This document shows, piece after piece, positions 34,779 through 43,440 of a DNA stretch of 64,000 nucleotides. The position numbers were made by a program, and so were the translations under genes. The number at the start of each line of letters is the position of its first letter. The first letter of the stretch is position 1. Below the pieces are notes generated by a model. The model did no database searches and was not told where the DNA came from. It saw nothing but the letters and a program-made list of their open reading frames with translations. Location of the stretch: assembly GCF_015521605.1 (NCBI RefSeq), contig NZ_WANV01000041.1:80605-144604 (forward strand). Reading direction: 5' to 3'. The stretch comes from Thermococcus sp. (lineage in GTDB: Archaea > Methanobacteriota_B > Thermococci > Thermococcales > Thermococcaceae).

Positions 34779-34841
34779 GCTTAAAAAGGTTGTGGTGGGA
34801 ACTCTTATTACCCCCCATCACTATGATTCAGTGGTGATGGT

Positions 34842-35273
34842 ATGAGGCTCGTTCTAAGGCCCCTCTTCGAGGCCGAACTGCCGGCGGACTTCAGCGAGGT
34901 CATACGGAGCAAGCTCATGGGCACAGAGGTCAGAACGGGGGAGGAGATTGAGGTGGACCTTCTCGGAAAGCCGCTGCGCTTTAAGGTTCTCCTGGCCGAG
35001 CCTTCACCGCTGAAAGTCGAGAGAAATACAAGGATAGATTTCTCGACGGGGAGCGCCGAGGTCGTGGACTTTGAGTTTGACGAGCCGGTGAGTGAGGTGA
35101 TCCCCTTCGATAAGGGGTTCGTCGTTGTGCTCGGAAGAAAGGTTCTGATTCTGAACCACACCGGGCAAAAGATTTATAGCGACGAGTTCGATGACCTTAA
35201 CGGAGTTAGGGTCTCCAAAGGAACTGTGGTGATAATCCATGGGGGAAGCAAAATCAGGCTCGTTAAGCCTTGA
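34842..35273 (+). CDS. Small protein resembling a CDC48/VAT N-terminal double-psi barrel
   Basis: 143 residues with no ATPase domain. The first ~65 (LRPLFEAELPADFSEVIRSKLMG, GEEIEVDLLGKPLRFKVL, then AEPSPLKVERNTRIDF) follow the pattern of the substrate-binding N-domain of CDC48/VAT AAA proteins. The rest is beta-rich and may be a WD/SH3-like strand set. The 3' end overlaps nth by 35 bases. Role unknown; the resemblance was noted by eye only. Confidence 0.5.
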   Translation: MRLVLRPLFEAELPADFSEVIRSKLMGTEVRTGEEIEVDLLGKPLRFKVLLAEPSPLKVERNTRIDFSTGSAEVVDFEFDEPVSEVIPFDKGFVVVLGRKVLILNHTGQKIYSDEFDDLNGVRVSKGTVVIIHGGSKIRLVKP

Positions 35274-35970
35274 GAAGTTCACCTTTGACGAGGGCTGGGA
35301 GGAGAAGAAAAAAAGGGCTGAAAAAATCGTCGAGATTCTGATGGAAACCCATCCAAGGGAGAAGCTCCTAATCGGCGACCCTTACCGGACACTGATACAC
35401 TGCATAATCTCACAGCGCATGAGGGACGAGGTGACATATAAGGTCTGGAAGGAGCTCTTCAGGAGATACGACGACATTGAGAGCATAGCGAAAACTCCCG
35501 TCGAGGAGATGCAGGAGTTTCTGAGAAGGAGCGGGGTTGGCCTCTGGAAGACCAAGGGAGAGTGGATAGTGAAGGCCTCCCGGATAATACTCGAAAAATA
35601 CGGCGGAAAGGTGCCGGACGACATCGGCGAGCTCATGAAGCTGCCCGGCATCGGGAGGAAGTGCGCCAACATAGTCCTGGCTTACGGCTTCGGCAGGCAG
35701 GCGATTCCGGTCGACACCCACGTCAACAGGATAAGCAAGCGCCTCGGCCTCGCCCCGCCGAGGGTCGCCCCTGAGAAGGTGGAGGAGTACCTGGCGGAGC
35801 TCATCCCCTACGAGAAGTGGATCTACGTCAACCACGCGATGGTCGACCACGGGAAGAGGATATGCCACCCCCTAAGGCCTAAGTGCGACTCCTGCCCGCT
35901 GAGGGAGCTGTGCCCCTACGCTAAGGGACTGGTAACGGACGCGGATATAAAGGGGAAGGCTCGGGGTTAG
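35239..35970 (+). CDS. nth: Endonuclease III (DNA glycosylase/AP lyase)
   Basis: Removes oxidised pyrimidines and cleaves abasic sites in base excision repair. 243 residues. The helix-hairpin-helix LPGIGRKCANIVLAYGFG includes the catalytic Lys141, VDTHVNRISKRLG includes Asp159, and the C-terminal CHPLRPKCDSCPLRELC gives the C-x6-C-x2-C-x5-C [4Fe-4S] cluster. It starts inside the preceding gene, suggesting coupled translation. Confidence 0.95.
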   Translation: MGEAKSGSLSLEKFTFDEGWEEKKKRAEKIVEILMETHPREKLLIGDPYRTLIHCIISQRMRDEVTYKVWKELFRRYDDIESIAKTPVEEMQEFLRRSGVGLWKTKGEWIVKASRIILEKYGGKVPDDIGELMKLPGIGRKCANIVLAYGFGRQAIPVDTHVNRISKRLGLAPPRVAPEKVEEYLAELIPYEKWIYVNHAMVDHGKRICHPLRPKCDSCPLRELCPYAKGLVTDADIKGKARG

Positions 35971-36695
35971 CACTCGTAGGGGCAGTTTTCAAACCCATAC
36001 AGGCGATAAACCGCCGGGATCTCTATCTCAATCTTCCTCTTCTCCGATTTAAAGAATCCAGTCCTTACGAGATATTCGATTTCCAGCCTGAACCTCACCC
36101 TGGCCTCAATGGTCATTCCGCCACCACGCCTCCTGACGTCGAGGGGAATCTTGGGGGTAAGGTCAAGGGAGTTGCCCCAGCTCGGCTTCAGCGCCTCGGC
36201 CCTGATGGCCTGCCAGATTTCGAGACCGGGCACGGGAGTTTCGGTCACCTCAAAACTGCCGTCTGGGGTTTTGAAGTACATGACCCCCACTTGGGTCGGG
36301 AATATCGGATCCACCGAGACGTTGCTCACGTTCTCCACCACGAAAAGTACACGCCTTATAGCTACCGACTCGTTCCTCGGCCTGAGATGGAGGACGAACT
36401 CACCCGATATCGGAAAATCGTCACAGCCCACGTTCCTCATGGCCACCGGAGAGTAAGAGAACGCAATAAAGATATCGCTCCAGTTCCTGAAAGAGTAAAA
36501 GCCCAGCAACTTTTCCCTGCCCAGAATACACGAGAGATTGCTCGCGTTTATGTTAAATGTCCAGGTTGCCAGCGTGATCTCCTCCGTGTCCCCGGGGGAA
36601 TAGAGGGTTCTTTCGTGTAGCCACACCATCGAGTATGTCATCAGTACGGCAACCAAAAGTCCTGCGAGGAAGGCCTTGTCCATCCGCGTCGGCAT
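35967..36695 (-). CDS. Membrane-anchored hypothetical protein
   Basis: About 242 residues: one N-terminal hydrophobic helix (KAFLAGLLVAVLMTYSMVWL), then an extracellular-looking beta-rich domain with several NxS/T sequons (NVSNVSV) and cysteines at the end (ENCPYEC). ATG 36695 or 36683 is likely, since a TTTTTATTATT box lies at about 36717-36727. Convergent with nth with overlapping stops. No family recognised. Confidence 0.55.
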   Translation of the reverse strand: MPTRMDKAFLAGLLVAVLMTYSMVWLHERTLYSPGDTEEITLATWTFNINASNLSCILGREKLLGFYSFRNWSDIFIAFSYSPVAMRNVGCDDFPISGEFVLHLRPRNESVAIRRVLFVVENVSNVSVDPIFPTQVGVMYFKTPDGSFEVTETPVPGLEIWQAIRAEALKPSWGNSLDLTPKIPLDVRRRGGGMTIEARVRFRLEIEYLVRTGFFKSEKRKIEIEIPAVYRLYGFENCPYEC

Positions 36696-36743
36696 CGAGA
36701 TAAGAACCACAGAGAATAATAAAAAGCTTTCGAATTAAGAAGG

Positions 36744-37322
36744 TTATTCCTCTTCCTCAACTTCCTCTCCCGCAAGCTTCCTCAGCCTGTCGAGGTCGGA
36801 GCCGACGGCTATGAGGACGTCCCCCTCCTGTATCGTGTCGTTCCTTCCGGGGTTGTAGATGTACCTGCTCCCCCTCTTTATCGCCAGTATCCTGGTTCCA
36901 ATTTTGCTGGGGAGTTTGAGCTGTTCGAGGGTCTTGCCGTGGAGGATGGAGCCCTTCCTGACAGTTACCCTGCCGAGCTCCTCCTCGGTGTCCTCCATTA
37001 TCCTCCTGATTATCGGGTGGGGCTCGACGTCCCTCAGCACGAGGTCGGATATCTTGTAGGCGGCATCGCTTATCTGCTCGTTTATCTCCGCCATGTCGAT
37101 GACGCTGAGGAGCTTCAGCGGGTCGTCCTCCTTCTTGGCGAGGAGCAGGGCGAGCCTTTTGACCCTGAGTGTGAGCTCATCCATGCGCTCTTCGAGGAGG
37201 TAGACCTCTTCCGCGATGTCCTCGCTGTTGTACATGACCGACGAGAAGGCAAGGTCGACCATAAGTGAGGAGAGGTCCTTCATCTCGATGAGGCAGTTCC
37301 TAATCTGCTCAAGCTCATTCAT
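36744..37322 (-). CDS. PhoU-TrkA_C regulatory protein, downstream copy
   Basis: 192 residues: an N-terminal PhoU-like three-helix region (1-105, with MVDLAFSSVMYNSEDIAEEV) and a C-terminal RCK_C/TrkA_C domain (GTRILAIKRGSRYIYNPG, EGDVLIAVGSDLDRLRKL) that usually binds a nucleotide or ion. It overlaps its paralogue by eight bases. Such two-domain proteins accompany ion transporters; the nearest is the divergent MgtE-like gene. Confidence 0.85.
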   Translation of the reverse strand: MNELEQIRNCLIEMKDLSSLMVDLAFSSVMYNSEDIAEEVYLLEERMDELTLRVKRLALLLAKKEDDPLKLLSVIDMAEINEQISDAAYKISDLVLRDVEPHPIIRRIMEDTEEELGRVTVRKGSILHGKTLEQLKLPSKIGTRILAIKRGSRYIYNPGRNDTIQEGDVLIAVGSDLDRLRKLAGEEVEEEE

Positions 37323-37923
37323 TGCCCATCACCTTGATGTTGCCCCTCGCTATCTCCTTGAGGTAGTCTATTGACGTGGCCGTTCCCCTCCCGATGAGAA
37401 TGTCCCCGGGAAATATCTTGAAGTCCCCGTCGGGGTCGAAGATCCAGCGCTTTCCACGTCTCACAGCCACGATCCACACACCTGTGTTGGTTGCAAGGTC
37501 GAGCTCCTCCAGGGTTCTGCCCACCAGCACCGAATCGGCGGAGACGTAGATTTTACCTATTATCTCCTCGCTTCCCAGTATAGCCTCGGTTATGACCGGG
37601 TGAAGCTCCACACCTTCCAGAACCATCTTCGCCAGGTCTGCGGCAGCGTTTGACATGTCATCTATCGCGTGCGCCATGTGGAGTATGGAGGTTATCTGCT
37701 CAGCCTCCTTGGGGTTTCTCGCGGCCAGAACCGCGTGAACCATGAGGTGGTAGTTGAGCAGATCGAGGTACTCCTCAAGCTCAAGCACTTCCTCGGCCAT
37801 CTCCTCCTCGTTGAAGAGTATCGAGGAGTAGGCCAGGTCAACCATCAGCTCAGCCGTGTTCTTCATCTCCACGAAGATGTCCTTAACGTTCCTGGGAACC
37901 TCGATTTCGTCCCACTCTTCCAC
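37315..37923 (-). CDS. PhoU-TrkA_C regulatory protein, upstream copy
   Basis: 202 residues with the same architecture as the following gene: PhoU-like helices (MVDLAYSSILFNEEEMAEEV) and a TrkA_C domain (GVWIVAVRRGKRWIFDPDGDF, PGDILIGRGTATSIDYL). The GTG start has GGTGAG five bases upstream. The pair probably forms a heteromeric sensor, because PhoU-like helices tend to pack with each other. Confidence 0.85.
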   Translation of the reverse strand: MEEWDEIEVPRNVKDIFVEMKNTAELMVDLAYSSILFNEEEMAEEVLELEEYLDLLNYHLMVHAVLAARNPKEAEQITSILHMAHAIDDMSNAAADLAKMVLEGVELHPVITEAILGSEEIIGKIYVSADSVLVGRTLEELDLATNTGVWIVAVRRGKRWIFDPDGDFKIFPGDILIGRGTATSIDYLKEIARGNIKVMGNE

Positions 37924-38033
37924 CCGGCTCTCACCGATGGGGGAAAAGATGGGAAATCTTATTTAGTTTTCGCCTTCGAAAAGTTTAATACCCGCAAAGG
38001 TCAATGCTTACGGGGTGAAGGCAATGGAGAGTG
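37924..38033. promoter_or_regulatory. Divergent promoter region with palindrome TTTTCG-CCTT-CGAAAA
   Basis: Between the PhoU-TrkA_C pair and the MgtE-like gene, the palindrome TTTTCGCCTTCGAAAA at 37967-37982 lies close to both likely TATA elements (CTAAATAAG minus; AGTTTAATA plus). It could be a shared operator coordinating transporter and regulator synthesis. It is short, so chance is possible. Confidence 0.35.
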
Positions 38034-39227
38034 ATGGCAGTGATCGGCGGAGAGGTCAGGGCAGAGCTGAGGGAGAAGGTCAGGGAAGCCTACAGGGTTA
38101 CGCTACCGTCCCTGTTCACCTCACAGATATTCGGCCTCTTCGGGGGCACTTTTCTGGGCAAGTACTTTGAAGTGATAAGGACCCAGTTTCCCGGCCTTCT
38201 CGTGGTTCTTCCTGGTATGATGGGCCTCCGCGGGAACGTTTTTGGTTCAATGGCCTCGCGCTTCTCCACGATGCTCTACCTCGGTGACCTTGAACCTTCC
38301 CTGCGTGACAAAAAGGTTCTCAAGGAGATAGTCCTTAGGATGCTCATCTCGCTCATCCCCATCTTCCTTCTCTGGGCCATCGGCGTCGCCACTGGAATAA
38401 AGAAGAACGCCCTTGACGTCCTCCTCATAGTCATAACCTCTACGATACTGGTTTCCTTCATCCTGGGCTACTTCACATCCTTCGTGACGATATTCTCCTT
38501 CAGGCGCGGTACCGACCCTGACAGTGTTGCCGCTCCGCTCGTCGCCTCGATGGGTGACTTCCTGACCGTTCCATCACTCGTCCTCTTCATCCTCCTCATA
38601 GAAGAGTCCCCCAAAGCTTTCAGGCTCTTCAACTACACTATGATACTCCTCTTCCTCATCGTGGCCGCTATAAGCAGGGTAAGGAAGGCGGAGTTCCTTG
38701 AGCTGAAGCAGGTCTTCATCACGATAACCGGCCTTGCACTTCTATCCACCATATCAGGTTCGCTGCTGGCCAGGTTCAGCGGGATCATCCAGGCCTCGGT
38801 GGTACTGAGCTTTATCTATCCCTCGCTTCTCAGCTCCTTCGGGAACTACGGGTCGATTATAGCAGCCAAGACCTCGACGAAGCTCCACCTCGGTGAGATA
38901 GAGAGCTTCCTCTGTCCGAAGGCCTTCACCGACATACTCGCCCTCTTTGCGACGGCGCCAGTCATAGGAACCACAATGCTCATCATAGGAATAGCCCTCG
39001 TAAAGCTGACGACGGGAATGACCGTTCCACGCTCGGCCTGGCTCGTTGCCCTAACGTACCCCTTCATGGCCCTCTTTATAATGCTCTACTCCTACACGAT
39101 ATCCTATTTCATCTTCCAGAAGAACATCGACCCAGACCACGTGGCGATACCCCTCATATCCAACAACAGCGACATATTCGGCACGCTTTATGTCGTGCTT
39201 ATGGCTAAAATGATAGCGGGTGGTTGA
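38034..39227 (+). CDS. MgtE/SLC41-like divalent cation transporter, duplicated
   Basis: Membrane protein of ~397 residues with about ten helices and two related halves. Repeat 1 contains PGLLVVLPGMMGLRGNVFGS and a DPDSVAAPLVASMGDFLTV pore-type motif; repeat 2 contains YPSLLSSFGNYGSIIAAK and DPDHVAIPLISNNSDIFGT. This is the two-domain SLC41/MgtE arrangement for Mg2+ or similar ions. No cytoplasmic CBS/N domains are present, so gating may depend on the PhoU-TrkA_C proteins encoded next door. ATG 38034 follows GGAGAG; GTG 38031 is possible. Confidence 0.87.
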   Translation: MAVIGGEVRAELREKVREAYRVTLPSLFTSQIFGLFGGTFLGKYFEVIRTQFPGLLVVLPGMMGLRGNVFGSMASRFSTMLYLGDLEPSLRDKKVLKEIVLRMLISLIPIFLLWAIGVATGIKKNALDVLLIVITSTILVSFILGYFTSFVTIFSFRRGTDPDSVAAPLVASMGDFLTVPSLVLFILLIEESPKAFRLFNYTMILLFLIVAAISRVRKAEFLELKQVFITITGLALLSTISGSLLARFSGIIQASVVLSFIYPSLLSSFGNYGSIIAAKTSTKLHLGEIESFLCPKAFTDILALFATAPVIGTTMLIIGIALVKLTTGMTVPRSAWLVALTYPFMALFIMLYSYTISYFIFQKNIDPDHVAIPLISNNSDIFGTLYVVLMAKMIAGG

Positions 39228-39995
39228 ATGATCGGGCTGTCCATGACGGCTTATCACTGGAAAGACCTCTCCCGGTTTGAGGAATGGGCCAGGACTGCGA
39301 AGAGAGCTGGCTTCGATTACATCGAAATCCTGAGTGAATGGCCGCACTACCTGAGCAGGGACAACCGCCGCCTTTTTGGGGAAGTCCTAGAGTCCCTCGG
39401 CATGAAAGGAACCGTCCATGCCCCCTTCAGCGACGTCAACATAGGCTCGTTCAACGAGAGGCTGAGGCAGGCCTCGCTGGAAGTGGTCAGGGAAACCATA
39501 GAGCTGGCCGCAGAGCTGGGGGCCATTTCGGTCACTATTCATCCCGGACACTGTTCGCCCGTGAGCATGAAAAACAGAAGGAGATACCTCGAAATACACA
39601 GGGAGTCCCTCAGGACAGTTGCTAAATGGGGCGCTGAGTACGGGGTCAGGGTTGGGGTCGAGAACATGCCCCGCTTCCCCATCCTGGACGCCCAGACGTG
39701 TGAGAGGCTCCGGGAGCTGGTGGAGGATATTGAGATAGGGGTGACCTTTGACGTCGGTCACCTCAACACCACGACCGGGAAATTCGAGCGTTTCCTCGAC
39801 GTCTTTAGGGACAGGATAATCCACGTCCACCTCCATGACAACTCCGGAGAAAGGGACGAGCACCTCGCCCTGGGGGACGGAACAGTCCCCTGGGTCAAGG
39901 TGATTCCAAGGCTCCCGAAGACGACGTGGACCCTCGAAGTCAACGACATTGAATCTGCCCGGAGAAGCCTCGAATTTTTGAAAAGTCTGCATTGA
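39228..39995 (+). CDS. Sugar phosphate isomerase/epimerase family (xylose-isomerase-like TIM barrel)
   Basis: 255-residue TIM barrel. The metal-binding pattern of the AP endonuclease 2 superfamily is visible: GFDYIEILSEWP, KGTVHAPFSDVNIGSF, ISVTIHPGHCS, RVGVENMPRF, VTFDVGHLNTT and IIHVHLHDNSG. The reaction cannot be assigned; relatives include hexulose/tagatose epimerases, inosose dehydratases and endonuclease IV. The ATG immediately follows the MgtE-like stop (TGAATG). Confidence 0.82.
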   Translation: MIGLSMTAYHWKDLSRFEEWARTAKRAGFDYIEILSEWPHYLSRDNRRLFGEVLESLGMKGTVHAPFSDVNIGSFNERLRQASLEVVRETIELAAELGAISVTIHPGHCSPVSMKNRRRYLEIHRESLRTVAKWGAEYGVRVGVENMPRFPILDAQTCERLRELVEDIEIGVTFDVGHLNTTTGKFERFLDVFRDRIIHVHLHDNSGERDEHLALGDGTVPWVKVIPRLPKTTWTLEVNDIESARRSLEFLKSLH

Positions 39996-40098
39996 TGGAC
40001 GTTTCAGTTCATTGGCGTCCAATTTTTACAAAACGCAACTCTTTTATACATTTAAACAGAAATTCTTGCGAGAAGCAGTTTCTGGCGGAGGGATAGGA

Positions 40099-41517
40099 AT
40101 GGTGGAAAAGATAGTGGAGGACATGAGGCCCTTCTTCGACCCGAAGGCCGTCGCTATCATCGGTGCAACCAACAAGAAGGGTAAGGTTGGAAACGTCATT
40201 TTTGAGAACTTCAAGATGAACAAAGAGAGGGGCATCTTTAAGGGCAACATATATCCGGTGAACCCCAAGCTCGACGAGATCGATGGATACAGGGTGTACA
40301 AGAGCGTCGAGGAGCTCCCTGAGGACACTGACCTGGCTGTTATCTCAATTCCGGCACCGTTCGTTCCGGACACGATGAGGCAGATAGCAAAGAAGGGGAT
40401 AAAGTCCGTCATAATAATCACCGGCGGTTTCGGTGAGCTCGGCGAAGAGGGCAAGAAGCTGGAGCGCGAGATACTTGAGATAGCCCGCGAAAACGGGATA
40501 AGGATCATCGGTCCCAACTGTGTCGGTGTCTACGTCCCGGACACCGGCGTTGACACGGTATTCCTGCCTGAGAGCAAGATGGACAGACCGAAGAGCGGGC
40601 CCATCGCTTTCGTCAGCCAGAGCGGTGCCTTTGCCGCCGCTATGCTCGATTGGGCGGCGATGGCAGGCATAGGCATAGGAAAGATGGTTAGCTACGGCAA
40701 CAAGCTCGACGTTGACGACGCAGACCTGATGGAATACTTCATCCACGACGAGAGCATAAAGGTCGTCACCTTCTACATCGAGGGCGTTAAGGACGGAAGG
40801 AAGTTCATCGAGAGCGCGAGGAGGATAACCAGGGTCAAGCCGGTCATAGCCCTCAAGAGCGGGAGAACCGAGTACGGCGCCAAAGCCGCATCGTCCCACA
40901 CCGGCTCTCTGGCCGGAGCGGACACGATTTACGACGCCGTCTTCAAGCAGACCGGGATTATCCGCGCCGAGGACTTCGAGCACATGTTCGACCTCGCGAA
41001 GGCCTTTGCGGCTTTGAAGGACAAGCTCCCGAAGGGTGACAGGATAGGCATCATCACCGACGGCGGTGGAGCGGGCGTCATGGCCAGCGATGCGGTGGCA
41101 AAGTTCGGCCTCAGGATGGCCGACCTCAGCGAAGAGACGCTCAAGTTCCTCAAGGAGAACTTCCCGCCGCACGCTGTGGCGGGGAACCCAACCGACGTCG
41201 TAGGCGACACCGACGCCGAGAGGTACAGAATCGCCATCGAGGGCTTTGTGAACGACCCGAACGTCGATGCGATAGTCGTTATAGTCCTCTTCCAGGTTCC
41301 GCTCCTTGAGGAGGAGAAGATAATCGACATCCTCGCGGAGTACCAGAAGAAGAGCGACAAGCCCATAGTCGCGGTTGCAATGGGTGGTAAGAAGACCGAC
41401 TATTACGCAAAGATGCTTGAGGACAAGGGAGTTCCGGTTTATCCGACCCCCGAGAGGGGTGTCCGCGCCCTGGCCGGTCTTGTCAAATATGCTGAATACC
41501 TCAGGAGGGGTGCTTAG
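40099..41517 (+). CDS. acdA: ADP-forming acyl-CoA (acetyl-CoA) synthetase, alpha subunit
   Basis: Converts acyl-CoA + ADP + Pi to the acid + CoA + ATP, the main substrate-level phosphorylation of peptide- and sugar-fermenting Thermococcales. 472 residues: CoA-binding domain (FFDPKAVAIIGATNKKGKVGN), succinyl-CoA-synthetase-like domain with GPNCVGVY and FVSQSGAFAAAML, and ASSHTGSLAGAD with the likely phosphorylated His267. ATG 40099 with GGAGGG upstream is preferred to in-frame starts further back. The beta subunit follows directly. Several isoforms exist in the order, so the preferred acid (acetate, aryl or branched) is not assigned. Confidence 0.92.
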   Translation: MVEKIVEDMRPFFDPKAVAIIGATNKKGKVGNVIFENFKMNKERGIFKGNIYPVNPKLDEIDGYRVYKSVEELPEDTDLAVISIPAPFVPDTMRQIAKKGIKSVIIITGGFGELGEEGKKLEREILEIARENGIRIIGPNCVGVYVPDTGVDTVFLPESKMDRPKSGPIAFVSQSGAFAAAMLDWAAMAGIGIGKMVSYGNKLDVDDADLMEYFIHDESIKVVTFYIEGVKDGRKFIESARRITRVKPVIALKSGRTEYGAKAASSHTGSLAGADTIYDAVFKQTGIIRAEDFEHMFDLAKAFAALKDKLPKGDRIGIITDGGGAGVMASDAVAKFGLRMADLSEETLKFLKENFPPHAVAGNPTDVVGDTDAERYRIAIEGFVNDPNVDAIVVIVLFQVPLLEEEKIIDILAEYQKKSDKPIVAVAMGGKKTDYYAKMLEDKGVPVYPTPERGVRALAGLVKYAEYLRRGA

Positions 41518-41543
41518 CCCCTTAATCTTTCGGTGGTGGTATC

Positions 41544-42266
41544 ATGAAGGAGGAAGCCCTTAAAGTTATTAAGGAAGTTTTGGCCTCCGGCAGGACTTCG
41601 CTCGTTGAGTACGAGGCGAAGCAGGTGCTCAAGGCCTACGGCCTTCCCGTTCCGGAGGAAAAGCTCGCGAAGACCCTTGAGGAGGCACTTAAGTACGCCG
41701 AAGAAATCGGCTATCCCGTCGCCATGAAGCTTATGTCACCGCAGATTCTCCACAAAAGCGACGCCAAGGTAGTTCTCCTCAACATAAAGACCCCCGAGGA
41801 GCTCAAGGAGAAGTGGGAGGTTATCCACGAGAACGCCAGGAAGTACCGCCCGGATGCCGAAATCCTGGGTGTTCTCATTGCACCGATGCTCAAGGTCGGG
41901 AGGGAAATCATCATAGGCGTCACCGAGGACCCGCAGTTCGGCCACGCCATAATGTTCGGCCTCGGTGGGATATTCGTGGAGGTTCTCAAGGACGTCACCT
42001 TCCGCATAGTACCGATAACCGAGCGCGATGCTAGGAAGATGATCCAGGAGATAAAGAGCTACCCGATTCTCGCGGGAGCGCGCGGTGAGGAGCCGGCGGA
42101 CATAGACGCCATAGTTAACCTTCTCCTCAAGGTCAGCGAGCTCGTCGACGACCTCAGAGAATACATCAAGGAGATGGACCTCAACCCGGTCTTCGTCTAC
42201 GAGAAGGGCAAGGGCGCAGTCGTCGTCGATGCAAGGATAATCGTCAAAGAACCGAAGGGATGCTGA
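41544..42266 (+). CDS. acdB: ADP-forming acyl-CoA (acetyl-CoA) synthetase, beta subunit
   Basis: ATP-grasp subunit of 240 residues that binds ADP: LVEYEAKQVLKAYGLPVPEE, YPVAMKLMSPQILHKSDAKVV, and the central APMLKVGREIIIGVTEDPQFGH and MFGLGGIFVEVLKDVTFR segments are hallmark motifs, ending with EMDLNPVFVYEKG. GGTGGTGGT precedes the ATG. 26 bases after acdA, so an operon; together they give the alpha2beta2 enzyme. Confidence 0.93.
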   Translation: MKEEALKVIKEVLASGRTSLVEYEAKQVLKAYGLPVPEEKLAKTLEEALKYAEEIGYPVAMKLMSPQILHKSDAKVVLLNIKTPEELKEKWEVIHENARKYRPDAEILGVLIAPMLKVGREIIIGVTEDPQFGHAIMFGLGGIFVEVLKDVTFRIVPITERDARKMIQEIKSYPILAGARGEEPADIDAIVNLLLKVSELVDDLREYIKEMDLNPVFVYEKGKGAVVVDARIIVKEPKGC

Positions 42267-42288
42267 ACCACGCGGCATCTGAAATCCT

Positions 42289-43422
42289 TCAGTCACCTTC
42301 CCTTTTTTGAACCTTGTTCCTGCCCACTGCAAACAGGAAGAGCGCCAGGGATGCCATTCCAAAGAGCCCTATGAAAGCAAAGCCAATTCTGAAGCCAAGG
42401 AACCCCACCAAAACCGGCCCCAGCGCCTGACCGATGTCCTTTATGCTCTCCAGAAAGCCTAGGGCCGTCCCCCGGAGCCGTGACACCTCTGCGGCGAGGG
42501 GCTTTGTCGAGGCCTCGCTTATTGAAGCCCCCACCGAAAACGCAACCGCCGCGAACACGACCAACCACAGTGAGTCGGAGAGCGAAAAGACCAGCATCGC
42601 AAGTCCGACGATGCTCATGCCGATAACTATGGGCTTTGTCCTGCCGATCCTGTCGCTCAGGTAACCCGCGTAGGGCTTAACCACCGCCATGATTGCGACT
42701 TCAACAGCCAGTATCATTCCCGAGAGCCAGGGCCTGTCCTGGAGGTAGTAAAAAAGGGGAAGGAATGTCTCTATTCCCTGGTAGGCCATATAAATCGCTG
42801 CGTCAAGGAGACCGATTAGGAGGAGTTCCCAGCTGAACGAGAGTTCAAACCGCTGGAGCTCCCCTCCTGTGTCCGGAAACCTGAAGGTGAGGACAAAAAC
42901 AAGCAATCCTGTCATGGAGCACAGGAGGAAGACCACGGAAAAGCCAAGGAGGTATATGATACCTCCCGCCAGAAGAGGTGCCAGCGCCCTGCCGATGAGG
43001 GTGGAGGAGCTGAGGAGTCCCATGAAAGTGCCCTTTTTGTGGGGGTATATGTCGCTTATCAGGGCAAAAGAAACGGGGACAAAGATGGCGGTCGCGACCC
43101 CATAGTAAATCCGAACCAGAGCGAGGGTCAGGGCATCGCCAGCCAAAAAGTACAGGAGGGGCGCGCTGAGGAACACAAAACCGCTCATTTTGAGGAGCTT
43201 TTTCCGGCCGTAGACATCGCTTAGAAGCCCGGAAGTGAAGTTTACGAAGATTCCGGTCACGGTTGAAGCAGCGGCCACGAGACCGATAGCCTCATTGCCG
43301 AGGCCAATGCTCCGGGCATAGAGGGGAAGGGTGGGGGACTTGCTCATTGTCGAGCCAAGAATCGCAAAGAACCCTGCGATAAGAATAAGGTGGAGGGCCC
43401 TGGATCGCGCCACAGGCAGCAT
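42289..43422 (-). CDS. Major facilitator superfamily transporter
   Basis: 377 residues, twelve hydrophobic segments. The A-motif between helices 2 and 3 is GLLSDVYGRKKLLK and its counterpart in the second half is GYLSDRIGRTKPIV, both typical of MFS drug or sugar exporters. It lies 18 bases after the second DUF257 gene and probably shares its transcript. Substrate unknown. Confidence 0.9.
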   Translation of the reverse strand: MLPVARSRALHLILIAGFFAILGSTMSKSPTLPLYARSIGLGNEAIGLVAAASTVTGIFVNFTSGLLSDVYGRKKLLKMSGFVFLSAPLLYFLAGDALTLALVRIYYGVATAIFVPVSFALISDIYPHKKGTFMGLLSSSTLIGRALAPLLAGGIIYLLGFSVVFLLCSMTGLLVFVLTFRFPDTGGELQRFELSFSWELLLIGLLDAAIYMAYQGIETFLPLFYYLQDRPWLSGMILAVEVAIMAVVKPYAGYLSDRIGRTKPIVIGMSIVGLAMLVFSLSDSLWLVVFAAVAFSVGASISEASTKPLAAEVSRLRGTALGFLESIKDIGQALGPVLVGFLGFRIGFAFIGLFGMASLALFLFAVGRNKVQKREGD

Positions 43423-43440
43423 CTCCGGCAGCCACGGACT

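Noticed and set aside
34808..34845. Possible hairpin CCATCAC / GTGATGG that would hide the ribosome site of the gene at 34842
   Set aside because: The likely TATA element (near 34800-34808) would place the transcript start after the first arm, so the hairpin would not form in the RNA.
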